This document shows positions 8,528-16,897 of a stretch of DNA of 64,000 bases, piece by piece. Position 1 is the stretch's first letter. The number at the start of each line of letters is the position of its first letter. Position numbers and translations under genes: made by a program. The DNA comes from DAISVY01 sp036826635 (lineage in GTDB: Bacteria; Zixibacteria; MSB-5A5; GN15; FEB-12). The stretch is from positions 62,001 to 126,000 of the forward strand of contig DAISVY010000001.1 of the NCBI GenBank assembly GCA_036826635.1, read 5' to 3'. Below the pieces are notes generated by a model. The model had not been told where the DNA came from. It did not search any database and saw only the letters and a program-made list of their open reading frames with translations.

Positions 8528-9331
8528 ATGGGGCGTACATCCGTGTTGTGGCTTCTGGCCGTAGTTGTGACAGTGGCCTCGGTTGTGTATCAAAGGACCA
8601 CCGGACCGACCTACCCGGTGCGCGGAAGTATAGAGCTGGCCGGTCAGGAGATAAAGTACAAGCTGCTTCGCACTCACCATACCACCGCCGACGCGGTTAT
8701 GGCTATAGAGGTTCCGGATGCGGGTATAACCGGGCGGGTTCACTGGAAGCGCTTCAAGAGCTACGATACCTGGACCGACGAACCGTTGCGGCGCGAGGGA
8801 AGCAGTTTGCTGATAACCATCCCCGTTCAGCCGTCGGCCGGTAAAGTGATATATCGGGTTTATCTGAGCGATGCGGCCGGGACGGAACAGGCACTGTCGG
8901 ACAAACCGGTAGTAATACGGTTTAAGGATCCGGTGCCGGGGTTGGTTCTGGTTCCGCATATCGTGTTAATGTTTATGGGGCTGTTGCTGGCCATGCGGGC
9001 CGGGCTGGAGGCCGCGTTCAATCGTCCCAACGCCTGTCGTTTCACTGTCTGGACTTCGGTATTGCTGTTTGTGGGGGGGTTGATTTTTGGTCCCATTGTA
9101 CAGAAATACGCCTTTGGTACTTTTTATGCCGGCTGGCCGCTCGGTCATGATTTGACCGATACCAAAACGGTCTTCGGCATAATTTTCTGGCTGGTCGCTC
9201 TTTGGCGGGCGCGCCGTCCCGGGCAGGGGCGGGTGGCTATAATAACCGCCGCGGTTGTCATCTTTCTGATTTACCTGGTCCCGCACAGCGTGCTCGGGTC
9301 GGAGATAGATTACACCCGGCTCGATAGCTGA
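8528..9331 (+). CDS. Membrane protein of unknown function
   Basis: 267 residues from the ATG at 8528; GGGAGA lies nine bases upstream. An ATG at 8519 and an in-frame start as early as 8393 are also open. An N-terminal helix (VLWLLAVVVTVASVVY) is followed by about 120 mostly beta-like residues (residues 30-150), then four hydrophobic segments in the C-terminal half (VPHIVLMFMGLLLAM, VWTSVLLFVGGLIFG, VFGIIFWLVALW, AIITAAVVIFLIYLV). This suggests a periplasmic beta domain followed by a membrane bundle. I do not recognise the family. It lies between a PAP2 phosphatase and an MscS channel on the same strand. Confidence 0.75.
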   Translation: MGRTSVLWLLAVVVTVASVVYQRTTGPTYPVRGSIELAGQEIKYKLLRTHHTTADAVMAIEVPDAGITGRVHWKRFKSYDTWTDEPLRREGSSLLITIPVQPSAGKVIYRVYLSDAAGTEQALSDKPVVIRFKDPVPGLVLVPHIVLMFMGLLLAMRAGLEAAFNRPNACRFTVWTSVLLFVGGLIFGPIVQKYAFGTFYAGWPLGHDLTDTKTVFGIIFWLVALWRARRPGQGRVAIITAAVVIFLIYLVPHSVLGSEIDYTRLDS

Positions 9332-9463
9332 TTGGTATGCAATCGCCCGGCCCGATCTTGCCAGTTCACCCTGCGGATATTAGCATACTCGGGGCGGGGT
9401 TGTTCGGCCGCGTCGAGATCATAGAGAGAAAAAACGTGCGCTCATCGGTGAAGGGAGTGTGAT

Positions 9464-10351
9464 ATGGATATCCAGGCTTTGCTCAGGCAGGTTATTGATT
9501 GGTTTATGACGTCGGGATTGCGCATTCTTCTGATTCTGATCCTTGGTTTGATAGCTCTCCGACTGGCGCGGCTGGTTGCTAACCGGATTTTTTCGGCGGT
9601 CAAAGATACGGGACTTGAGGCGGAGGCGCAGAAACGTGCCGCCACGCTCAATTCGCTGGTTCGCTATGTCTTGAACATAGCCATCGTCACGGTAATCGTG
9701 GTTATGATACTCGGTGAATTCGGTATCAAGATCGGGCCCATCCTGGCCGCTGCCGGTATTGTCGGTCTGGCTGTGGGTTTTGGTTCGCAGCAGTTGGTTC
9801 AGGATATCATCAGCGGTTTCTTCATCCTGATGGAGGATCAGATACGTGTCGGCGACGTCATTCAGACGGCGGGTAAATCCGGTCTGGTCGAGCGGGTCAC
9901 GCTTCGCATGACCGTGCTGCGTGATCTCGCCGGGAGCGTTCATTACATCCGCAACGGTCAGGTCGATATCGTCACCAATATGACCAAAGATTTCTCGTTT
10001 GCCGTTTTCGATATCGGCGTGGCGTATCGCGAAGATGTCGAGGAAGTCATCGCACTCATCACCGAAGTCGGCGAAGAACTGGAAAGCGACGCGGCGATCG
10101 GAAGTGATATTATCGCCCCCATGGAAGTTTTGGGTCTGGATAAGTTCGGTGACTCGGCCGTAATTATCAAAGCCCGTATCAAAACAAAACCGATCACTCA
10201 GTGGAACGTCGCGCGGGCCTTCAATCTTAAGCTCAAGAAAAAATTCGACGAGAAGAACGTTGAAATTCCGTTCCCGCATGTTACGCTTTATATGGGCGAG
10301 GACAAACAGGGTCAGGCGCCGCCCGTGCATGTGGCGATGACGCAAAACTAA
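9464..10351 (+). CDS. mscS: Small-conductance mechanosensitive channel (MscS family)
   Basis: 295 residues, close to E. coli MscS in length. It forms a heptameric inner-membrane channel that opens on hypo-osmotic shock. Hydrophobic segments near residues 15-38 and 60-85 are followed by the pore-lining, Gly/Ala-rich TM3 (PILAAAGIVGLAVGFGSQQLVQDIISGFFIL), the family signature. The beta domain then starts at EDQIRVGDVI, and the alpha/beta C-terminal domain closes with a short tail. AAGGGA precedes the ATG. It appears monocistronic. Confidence 0.93.
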   Translation: MDIQALLRQVIDWFMTSGLRILLILILGLIALRLARLVANRIFSAVKDTGLEAEAQKRAATLNSLVRYVLNIAIVTVIVVMILGEFGIKIGPILAAAGIVGLAVGFGSQQLVQDIISGFFILMEDQIRVGDVIQTAGKSGLVERVTLRMTVLRDLAGSVHYIRNGQVDIVTNMTKDFSFAVFDIGVAYREDVEEVIALITEVGEELESDAAIGSDIIAPMEVLGLDKFGDSAVIIKARIKTKPITQWNVARAFNLKLKKKFDEKNVEIPFPHVTLYMGEDKQGQAPPVHVAMTQN

Positions 10352-10505
10352 GGTGGGTGCGCCCGTTTTTTTTGTTGTATTTCGAATGATTTGCTTTGTA
10401 TAGTTTGCCGCAAGCGGAGGATTGAGGAGCAAGGCGACACGGATGGAACAACCTTCATCCGTTTTGTCAGAGCGGTAACTATCAGGAACAAGATAAGGAG
10501 AGATT

Positions 10506-11948
10506 ATGAGTTCCAAAGCATTCAGATTGCTGCTGTGCCTGCTGGCCTTGGCGGCACTCGGAATCTTCGGCTGCTCCGACGATGACGATAACCCGACCGC
10601 TAACGGTCCGGTTATTACTGATGAGCAGCTTGATTCCGCTTTCATCCAGTTGTTCAATATGACCGAAATGATGGTCGACTCGGCCGTGGATGGCAGTAAT
10701 TTCCGACCGGAAGATTTCGATTATACCGGTCTCCATGCTATTTTCACTGGTTATCTTGACGCGCATCCGGGTAATGCCAAAGCCAGTTTCGGGGCCGGTA
10801 TTACTTCGATGATGACTCTGACCTCCAATTCCGCGCTGATAGAACTCGTGGATTCTATTATGGATACCGAGGATTGGGGTAATGCCAGCGGCCGGAACAT
10901 CCGACTCCCGCAGAAAATCAGTGACCGTCGCGATATCGTGCGGCTGCCGCGCGATGTTCGGGACGCCGGTATCGAAACCGGTTCCCTGGCCCAGACGTAT
11001 CTGGCTGTTGTGGCCCGGGCGGCCGAGAGTCCCATTCAGTTTTCGGACATTCAGCAGGCCATTCGGCAGTATGTGTTACCGTCTCTCAACTCCGGCATCG
11101 GCTATTTCAACAACGTGCTCAACGATTCGGATTTCGTGTTCTGGGTAACCCCGGATATGATATCTGACTCTACTTTTGATTCGATGGAAATCGACCGGGC
11201 TGATTTTCTGACTATTACGGCCGGGTTGAATGTGGTCAAGTCACTTCTGTATATCGTCGTTGCTTATGACGTCGATTTGCCCAGCTATGACATCGAAGGA
11301 ATCGAGTATATGCTCGATCAGTCCAATTCATGGATGTCACTGTATTCCGGCGGGACCAGTTACATGTCAGGTTCCAGGACGACTTTCCTGGGGGCGGTCG
11401 AACTGGCCAAAGAAGCACTGCTCGCACTCGAGAACGAAGCGATAAGTGATCCGGATCAGACCGATGAATTGATCCCCGCTGATCTGGATTCAACCGATAT
11501 CGACGAATATATGGCCATTCTCGATTCCATCGGAGTATATCTGACCGAACCGAAATGGGTCTACGGCGAATTTGACGATGAATCGGGTGAAGACTCGATC
11601 CGTGTGGATTTGCAGCAGATTTTCGACAATCCCATCGAGGGCATATTTACTTACCTGCCGCCTTATACTGCCGAGGTGGAAGAGTTGATCGATACTTTCT
11701 GGGAACACACCTCGCCGACAGATTCCGTTATTGATGAGATCGACACCGTTATTCATGTAACCCTGACCTGGGACGCGAACACTTTTGAGCAGTGGGAGTT
11801 CCCCGACCCGACTTTCAACGGAATTTTGCCGGATATGACCGATACCGACGAACTGTGCGAGACGTTAGGCTTCGAGGCCGAAGATTGGGAAAAGGTCGAG
11901 TATTTTTATATCGATTTTGGAGAGATACTGGGCTTTCTTCCGTTCTGA
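10506..11948 (+). CDS. Lipoprotein of unknown function, Asp-rich after lipid Cys
   Basis: 480 residues with a lipoprotein signal: a Lys/Arg start, a Leu/Ala-rich core and a lipobox ending ALGIFGC (Cys23), followed directly by SDDDDN. Phe at -2 is unusual for a lipobox but tolerated. The mature protein is acidic, with many Asp/Ser and helical stretches, and shows no enzyme motif I can name. The ribosome site AAGGAGA is six bases from the ATG. It is flanked by its own gap upstream and by a strong terminator, so it is a single-gene unit. Likely a surface or periplasmic lipoprotein; the function is unknown. Confidence 0.82.
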   Translation: MSSKAFRLLLCLLALAALGIFGCSDDDDNPTANGPVITDEQLDSAFIQLFNMTEMMVDSAVDGSNFRPEDFDYTGLHAIFTGYLDAHPGNAKASFGAGITSMMTLTSNSALIELVDSIMDTEDWGNASGRNIRLPQKISDRRDIVRLPRDVRDAGIETGSLAQTYLAVVARAAESPIQFSDIQQAIRQYVLPSLNSGIGYFNNVLNDSDFVFWVTPDMISDSTFDSMEIDRADFLTITAGLNVVKSLLYIVVAYDVDLPSYDIEGIEYMLDQSNSWMSLYSGGTSYMSGSRTTFLGAVELAKEALLALENEAISDPDQTDELIPADLDSTDIDEYMAILDSIGVYLTEPKWVYGEFDDESGEDSIRVDLQQIFDNPIEGIFTYLPPYTAEVEELIDTFWEHTSPTDSVIDEIDTVIHVTLTWDANTFEQWEFPDPTFNGILPDMTDTDELCETLGFEAEDWEKVEYFYIDFGEILGFLPF

Positions 11949-11993
11949 TCCGGCCGGATAACGGGTCAGACAGTTGAGAAAATGACTGAAAAA

Positions 11994-12028
11994 CGAGGTG
12001 AGAGTTTGTCTCTCACCTCGCTTTTTTT
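11994..12028 (+). terminator. Rho-independent terminator after lipoprotein
   Basis: Perfect 11-base stem CGAGGTGAGAG / CTCTCACCTCG with a TTTGT-type loop, then seven T. Confidence 0.92.
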
Positions 12029-12213
12029 ACCCCGGATGACTTTTCTGCGGTTGTTGTCGAGTCAGACAATCCGTGAGAATGGATTTTCCTAAAAAAAGTG
12101 AATACTTTGAGCGTGACACTCGTTTATAAACATATGTATACATTATTTCCGGTCACTTTTTCAAAGGCAATCCACGTGCTAAGTTGATATATTCTTCAGA
12201 GAACAGGTGTATT

Positions 12214-13752
12214 ATGGGAATGACACGACGGGAGTTCGTTATCACCGGCGCCAAAGGGATGGCTCTGGCCGCCATCCCGATAGTCTTCAAGGCTAACCCC
12301 CTGGCGGCACTGGCGCCCACACTCGAGAAGGGCAAAATGTCTGACTATTTCGAACATTTCGGCGTTGACGATGCGATCATCAGACAGGTGATGAGCGCCG
12401 CCCTCGAAAAAGGCGGGGACTATTGCGATCTTTTCTTCCAGCATCGCATCAGCAACAACATCGGCCTGGAGGACAACACGGTCAACCGTGCCTACAGCAA
12501 TGTCGATTTCGGCGTCGGCATCAGAGTGATTAAAAAAGATCAAACCGGCTTTTCATTCACGGAAGAAATTACCCCCGGGGCCATGAAACTGGCGGCCAGA
12601 ACCGCGGCCAATATCGCCAACGGTACGGCCAAGCCGCTTCCGGCCGGTTTCAATCCGTACGAGGCCCCGAACTATTATCCTGTCCGCACACTCTGGGAGG
12701 ATGTTCGCATAGACAGGAAAATCCCCTATCTGCAAAAGATTAACGATAAGATCGTCTCCCTGAATAAACGGGTAATCAAATGCCAGGTTATGTTCAGTGA
12801 TGAAAGCAGCTATATTCTGATGGCTACCTCGGATGGTCAAATAGCCTTCGATTATCAGCCCATGACTCAGCTCCTGGGGGTTTGTACTGCCGAGAAGGAT
12901 GGTCGGCGCGAACGCAGTTATTGTGATTTGTCCGCTCGCGACAGCATAGAATTCTTCACCCAAGAAAACATGGATTACATTGCCAGTGAAGCCGTGCGCC
13001 GCACTATATCCCTGTTCGATGCCGTTAAGCCGGAACCGGGCGAGATGGAAGTCGTTCTGGCCGCCGGGAGTTCGGGTATTCTGCTGCACGAGGCAATAGG
13101 GCACGGCATGGAAGCAGACGCCAACCGCAAGGGCATTTCCATTTTCGCCGACAAGATCGGCAAGCCGGTGGCCGAGAAATTCGTCTCGATAGTGGACGAC
13201 GGGACCAATCCGGGGATACGCGGTTCGATTAACGTTGACGATGAGGGCAATCCGTCCGAGAAAACTTACCTGGTTGAAGACGGTATCCTGCGCAGTTACA
13301 TGCACGACCGGATCAGCGCCTCTTATTACAAGGTGAAACCGACCGGCAGCGGGCGGCGGCAATCGTTCCGTTATCCCCCGATGCCGCGCATGCGCAATAC
13401 GTATATGCTCAACGGGCCGCATACCCGCGACGAAGTTATCGGGAGCGTAAATAAAGGTCTGTACTGCGAAGCTTTCTCCAATGGCGAGGTGCGTATCGGG
13501 GTTGGCGATTTCACTTTCTATGTCCTGTCGGGCTATCTTATCGAGAATGGCAAGCTGACTCAGCCGGTCAAGGACATCAACCTGATCGGTAATGGTCCGG
13601 AGGTGCTCAGCCGTGTCGTCATGGTCGCTGATGATCTCAAGATGGCGCGCGGCGGCTGGACCTGTGGAAAAAACGGCCAGATGGTCCCGGTATCGATGGG
13701 CTTGCCGACCGTGAAAGTCTCGGCTATTACCGTAGGCGGTGTTGCCTCCTGA
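12214..13752 (+). CDS. tldD: TldD-family metalloprotease with twin-arginine signal
   Basis: 512 residues from the ATG at 12214 (AGG six bases upstream). The body is TldD: the metal site LLHEAIGHGMEAD (His292, Glu293, His297 in this numbering) and the C-terminal beta domain. TldD/TldE heterodimers degrade or trim peptides, for example in microcin B17 maturation. Unusually, the N-terminus carries a Tat-type leader: MTRREFVITG, a hydrophobic stretch (MALAAIPIVF) and an Ala-x-Ala-like LAALA. TldD is normally cytosolic. The partner TldE begins 57 bases downstream and has no leader. Export is an inference from the motif. Confidence 0.93.
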   Translation: MGMTRREFVITGAKGMALAAIPIVFKANPLAALAPTLEKGKMSDYFEHFGVDDAIIRQVMSAALEKGGDYCDLFFQHRISNNIGLEDNTVNRAYSNVDFGVGIRVIKKDQTGFSFTEEITPGAMKLAARTAANIANGTAKPLPAGFNPYEAPNYYPVRTLWEDVRIDRKIPYLQKINDKIVSLNKRVIKCQVMFSDESSYILMATSDGQIAFDYQPMTQLLGVCTAEKDGRRERSYCDLSARDSIEFFTQENMDYIASEAVRRTISLFDAVKPEPGEMEVVLAAGSSGILLHEAIGHGMEADANRKGISIFADKIGKPVAEKFVSIVDDGTNPGIRGSINVDDEGNPSEKTYLVEDGILRSYMHDRISASYYKVKPTGSGRRQSFRYPPMPRMRNTYMLNGPHTRDEVIGSVNKGLYCEAFSNGEVRIGVGDFTFYVLSGYLIENGKLTQPVKDINLIGNGPEVLSRVVMVADDLKMARGGWTCGKNGQMVPVSMGLPTVKVSAITVGGVAS

Positions 13753-13809
13753 TCGGGAAACGATATCCTGATACAGAGCGACGTTTAACGTGAAAACGGG
13801 ATTGAAATC

Positions 13810-15132
13810 ATGAATAAAGACGAAAGATTGCAGTTGGCTCAATGGGTGGTGACTCGAGCCAAAAAGGCCGGTGCCGACGAGGTCTCGGTTGATATCGGTA
13901 ATTGGCGGGAGATTGAGATCGAGTTCCGCGACCGCAAACTCGACCAGTTGAAAGAATCAACACAGAACGGTTTGAACATTGCGATATATGCCGGGCATCG
14001 CTATTCCTCACACTCTACCAACGATCTGCGTAAGGAAAAGCTCGACAAGTTTATCGAAGAAGCCGTGGCGATGACCGCGTATCTGGGTCAGGATGCCGAC
14101 CGGTCGTTGCCCGACTCCAGGTATTACCGGGGGCAGAAAGAACTTGATCTCAAGGTATTCGACAACCACTACGGTGAGGTTACGTCCGACCAGCGGGTGC
14201 GGATAGCCAGGGAGATCGAGGAAGCGGCGATGACCCACAGCGACCGCATTATATCGTGTACTTCCGGTTATTCCGATCTTTTCGCCGAATCGGTCAAGGT
14301 TCACAGCAACGGTTTCGAGGGTCATCAGGAGACGACTTCATTTTCGGCCGGAGCGATGATTACCCTTCGGGGGGAAGGTGATAAGCGGCCTCAGGACTGG
14401 GCCTGGGTCACTATGCGATATCACAAGGAGCTGCCTTCCCCGAATAAGCTGGCGAAGGAATGTGTCGAGCGGACCACCGCTCAGATAGGGCAGACCAAAC
14501 TGGCTTCCGGGACATACGATATGATCGTCGAGAACCGCACCGCTGGCGGTCTGTTGCAAACCATGGTCGGCCCCATGTCGGCGATGAATCTTTATCGCAA
14601 GAACTCCTTCCTTGAAGGCATGCTGAATAAACGGATAGGGTCGGACAAACTGACGTTTATCGACGATCCGTTCGTTCCTTCCGGTCTCGGGTCGCAGCTT
14701 TACGACGGAGAAGGTATGGCCACCAGGCGCCGTGTTATGATCGAGAAGGGGATTCTCAAATCGTATTTTGTCGATTGTTACTACGGCAGGAAAATGGCCA
14801 TGGAGCCGACCATCGCCGGGCCGACCAACGTCGTGTTCGATTACGGTACCCGGTCGCTTGATGACATGGTCAAGCAGGTGAAAAAAGGCATTCTGGTGAC
14901 GTCGTTTGTCGGGGGTAATTCCAATGCGACCACCGGCGATTTCTCGTACGGGATTATCGGGCAGTATATCGAAGACGGGAAAATAATCAAACCGGTTAGT
15001 GAGATGAACATCACCGGGAACCTCCAAGGGCTTTGGCTCCAACTGGTCGAATTGGGCAACGACCCGTATATCTATTCGAGCTGGCGTTGTCCCAGTCTGT
15101 ATTTCAGGGACATTCAATTTGCCGGGCTATAG
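13810..15132 (+). CDS. pmbA: TldE/PmbA subunit of TldD-TldE protease
   Basis: 440 residues, family length. TldE pairs with TldD but lacks the HExxH zinc site, and none is seen here. Recognisable stretches include the N-terminal ADEVSVDIGNWREIEIEFRD, the central SGLGSQLYDGEGM and GGNSNATTGDFSYGI, and the ending SSWRCPSLYFRDIQFAG. The first residues (MNKDERLQLAQWVVTRAKK) form an amphipathic helix, not a signal peptide, in contrast to the adjacent TldD. Both genes form one short operon closed by a hairpin after the stop. Confidence 0.93.
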   Translation: MNKDERLQLAQWVVTRAKKAGADEVSVDIGNWREIEIEFRDRKLDQLKESTQNGLNIAIYAGHRYSSHSTNDLRKEKLDKFIEEAVAMTAYLGQDADRSLPDSRYYRGQKELDLKVFDNHYGEVTSDQRVRIAREIEEAAMTHSDRIISCTSGYSDLFAESVKVHSNGFEGHQETTSFSAGAMITLRGEGDKRPQDWAWVTMRYHKELPSPNKLAKECVERTTAQIGQTKLASGTYDMIVENRTAGGLLQTMVGPMSAMNLYRKNSFLEGMLNKRIGSDKLTFIDDPFVPSGLGSQLYDGEGMATRRRVMIEKGILKSYFVDCYYGRKMAMEPTIAGPTNVVFDYGTRSLDDMVKQVKKGILVTSFVGGNSNATTGDFSYGIIGQYIEDGKIIKPVSEMNITGNLQGLWLQLVELGNDPYIYSSWRCPSLYFRDIQFAGL

Positions 15133-15175
15133 GTACGGTCTTGTAGTTTCTGTCATTGATCCGTAACTTTTTGGT

Positions 15176-15209
15176 ACCGCCGGTGTCTGATTCGGGCCCG
15201 GCGGTTTTT
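15176..15209 (+). terminator. Rho-independent terminator after pmbA
   Basis: Stem ACCGCCGG / CCCGGCGGT around a 13-14 base loop with TTTTTCC after it, 43 bases past the pmbA stop. Confidence 0.7.
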
Positions 15210-15329
15210 CCATTATTTCACTGGTTGACCCTGCCTTCGGGATAGCATAACTTGTAAAGAAGTCACCTCCAGCCTGACTGTGCAACTCCTGCAAAGGGTG
15301 GCCGGATCTGCCGTTGTACAGGAGCCCAT

Positions 15330-15896
15330 ATGGACAAACAACCGAATCTGACTACCGCTCGTCTGACTCTCAGGCCTCTGACTCTTGACGATGCGCCCAG
15401 GGTGAGAGAGCTGGCCGGTGACCGGGCTGTCGCTCAGACTACTTTGAATATCCCGCATCCCTATCCTGCGGGTCGGGCGGAATCATGGATAAAGACTCAC
15501 CTCACGTTGTTTGAAAAGAGGGAGCAGGTGGTTTTCGGTATCACTCTTACCGAAAGCGATACGCTCATCGGCTGTGTCGGTCTGACTCTCGACTTCGAAC
15601 ATGAACGCGCCGAGATCGGCTATTGGATAGGTGTGCCATACTGGAATCAGGGATACTGCACCGAGGCCTCTCGGGCAGTGTTGCGTTATGGCTTTGAACA
15701 ACTTGATCTGAGACGTATCCACGCAAATTATCTGAGCCGCAATCAAGCCTCCGGTCGGGTCATGGAAAAACTGGGAATGAGTTATGAGGGCTGTTTTCGA
15801 CAGCACATCAGGAAATGGGGGCGGTTCGAAGACCTGACTTACTATGCGATTCTGAGAGATGAATTTAACTGCGACGACGATTCGGTGAAGGATTGA
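15330..15896 (+). CDS. GNAT acetyltransferase, RimJ/RimL type
   Basis: 188 residues. It begins with the family opening TARLTLRPLTLDDA and has ERAEIGYWIGVPYWNQGYCTEA, the beta4 strand plus acetyl-CoA pyrophosphate loop of RimJ/RimL-like N-acetyltransferases. Then come LRRIHANYLSRNQASGRVMEKLGM and a C-terminal strand. It would acetylate an amino group of a protein or small molecule; the target cannot be told. CAGGAG sits five bases before the ATG. The stop TGA lies two bases before the next start, so it is likely translated together with the methyltransferase. Confidence 0.9.
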   Translation: MDKQPNLTTARLTLRPLTLDDAPRVRELAGDRAVAQTTLNIPHPYPAGRAESWIKTHLTLFEKREQVVFGITLTESDTLIGCVGLTLDFEHERAEIGYWIGVPYWNQGYCTEASRAVLRYGFEQLDLRRIHANYLSRNQASGRVMEKLGMSYEGCFRQHIRKWGRFEDLTYYAILRDEFNCDDDSVKD

Positions 15897-15898
15897 CA

Positions 15899-16894
15899 AT
15901 GCCGTTCTCTGAAGCTGAAAAACAGGTGCTCATAGCTGTCAAAATACTTGAGCGGGTCGGGAAACCGGCCGATCGGGAAAAGCTGGATGAACTCGGCCGT
16001 AAGTATTTCGATGACGATTTGCTGGACTGGACAGCAGCCTACGACAGTCTCATCGAGCAGGGTATGATCAGGCAGAGCGACGATCTGTTTTCGCTCACGG
16101 CCGAAGGAAAAGCCAGAGCGGCCGAAGTACACACGCGGCACCTTCAGAATTTCTTTTCCGACGCCATGCTGCGCAGTGAGAAGAGCGCGGCTCACGCCCG
16201 GCTTTGCGAAAAACTGCATGGTGTCAATCTCTGCCAGTTCAACATGGTTGACGCCGAGCAACTGCGGAAATTCCTTGATCTTCTCAATCTCAACCGGAAC
16301 AGTCGAGTGGTCGATCTGGGCTGTGGTGTCGGGCTGATCGCCGAATACATCTCCGATCAAACCGGGGCGCATGTTACGGGCATAGACTTTGCCGCCGGGG
16401 CTGTGGCTCGGGCGGTTGAGCGCACCCGGAACAGAAAGAATAGCCTGTGTTTCCGGACAGGGGATATGAATAGCCTTGATCTGCCGCCGAGAAGTTTTGA
16501 TACCGTCATAGCTCTGGATACGCTTTACTTCACTGAAGACCTGGCCAAAACCGTGGGCGCAATGAAAGCGGTCACTTGTCCCGGTGGTCAAATGGGCCTG
16601 TTCTATACTCAGACCCTGCGGACCGACGAAAGCACGGAATTGCTGCAGGCGGACCGGACCAGATTAGCCCAGGCACTGGCGCAAAACAATTTGGATTTCC
16701 GAACTTTTGATTTTACCGACAATGAACGAGAGTTCTGGCGGAAATCCGTCCAGGTGGTTGAAGAATTCCGGGAGGCTTTTGAGGCCGAGGGTAATCTTGA
16801 CCTGTACAAGAGCAGAACCGAGGAAGCCCGGCAGATCGTTCAGATGGTCGATTCAGGTCGAATCAGCCGCTATTTGTATCACGTTAAAATGTAG
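15899..16894 (+). CDS. SAM-dependent methyltransferase with N-terminal winged-helix region
   Basis: 331 residues from the ATG at 15899 (GAAGGA six bases upstream; an in-frame TTG six bases earlier is less well placed). Residues 5-80 look like a winged helix (DREKLDELGRKYF...SLIEQGMIRQSDDLFSLTAEGKARA). The class I methyltransferase core follows, with SAM motif I VVDLGCGVGLIAEY, a GIDFAAGAV acidic strand and SFDTVIALDTLYF. It is the second gene of a pair with the GNAT protein. The target is unknown; such fusions may modify a small molecule or protein under the control of the helix domain. Confidence 0.82.
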   Translation: MPFSEAEKQVLIAVKILERVGKPADREKLDELGRKYFDDDLLDWTAAYDSLIEQGMIRQSDDLFSLTAEGKARAAEVHTRHLQNFFSDAMLRSEKSAAHARLCEKLHGVNLCQFNMVDAEQLRKFLDLLNLNRNSRVVDLGCGVGLIAEYISDQTGAHVTGIDFAAGAVARAVERTRNRKNSLCFRTGDMNSLDLPPRSFDTVIALDTLYFTEDLAKTVGAMKAVTCPGGQMGLFYTQTLRTDESTELLQADRTRLAQALAQNNLDFRTFDFTDNEREFWRKSVQVVEEFREAFEAEGNLDLYKSRTEEARQIVQMVDSGRISRYLYHVKM

Positions 16895-16897
16895 AAA

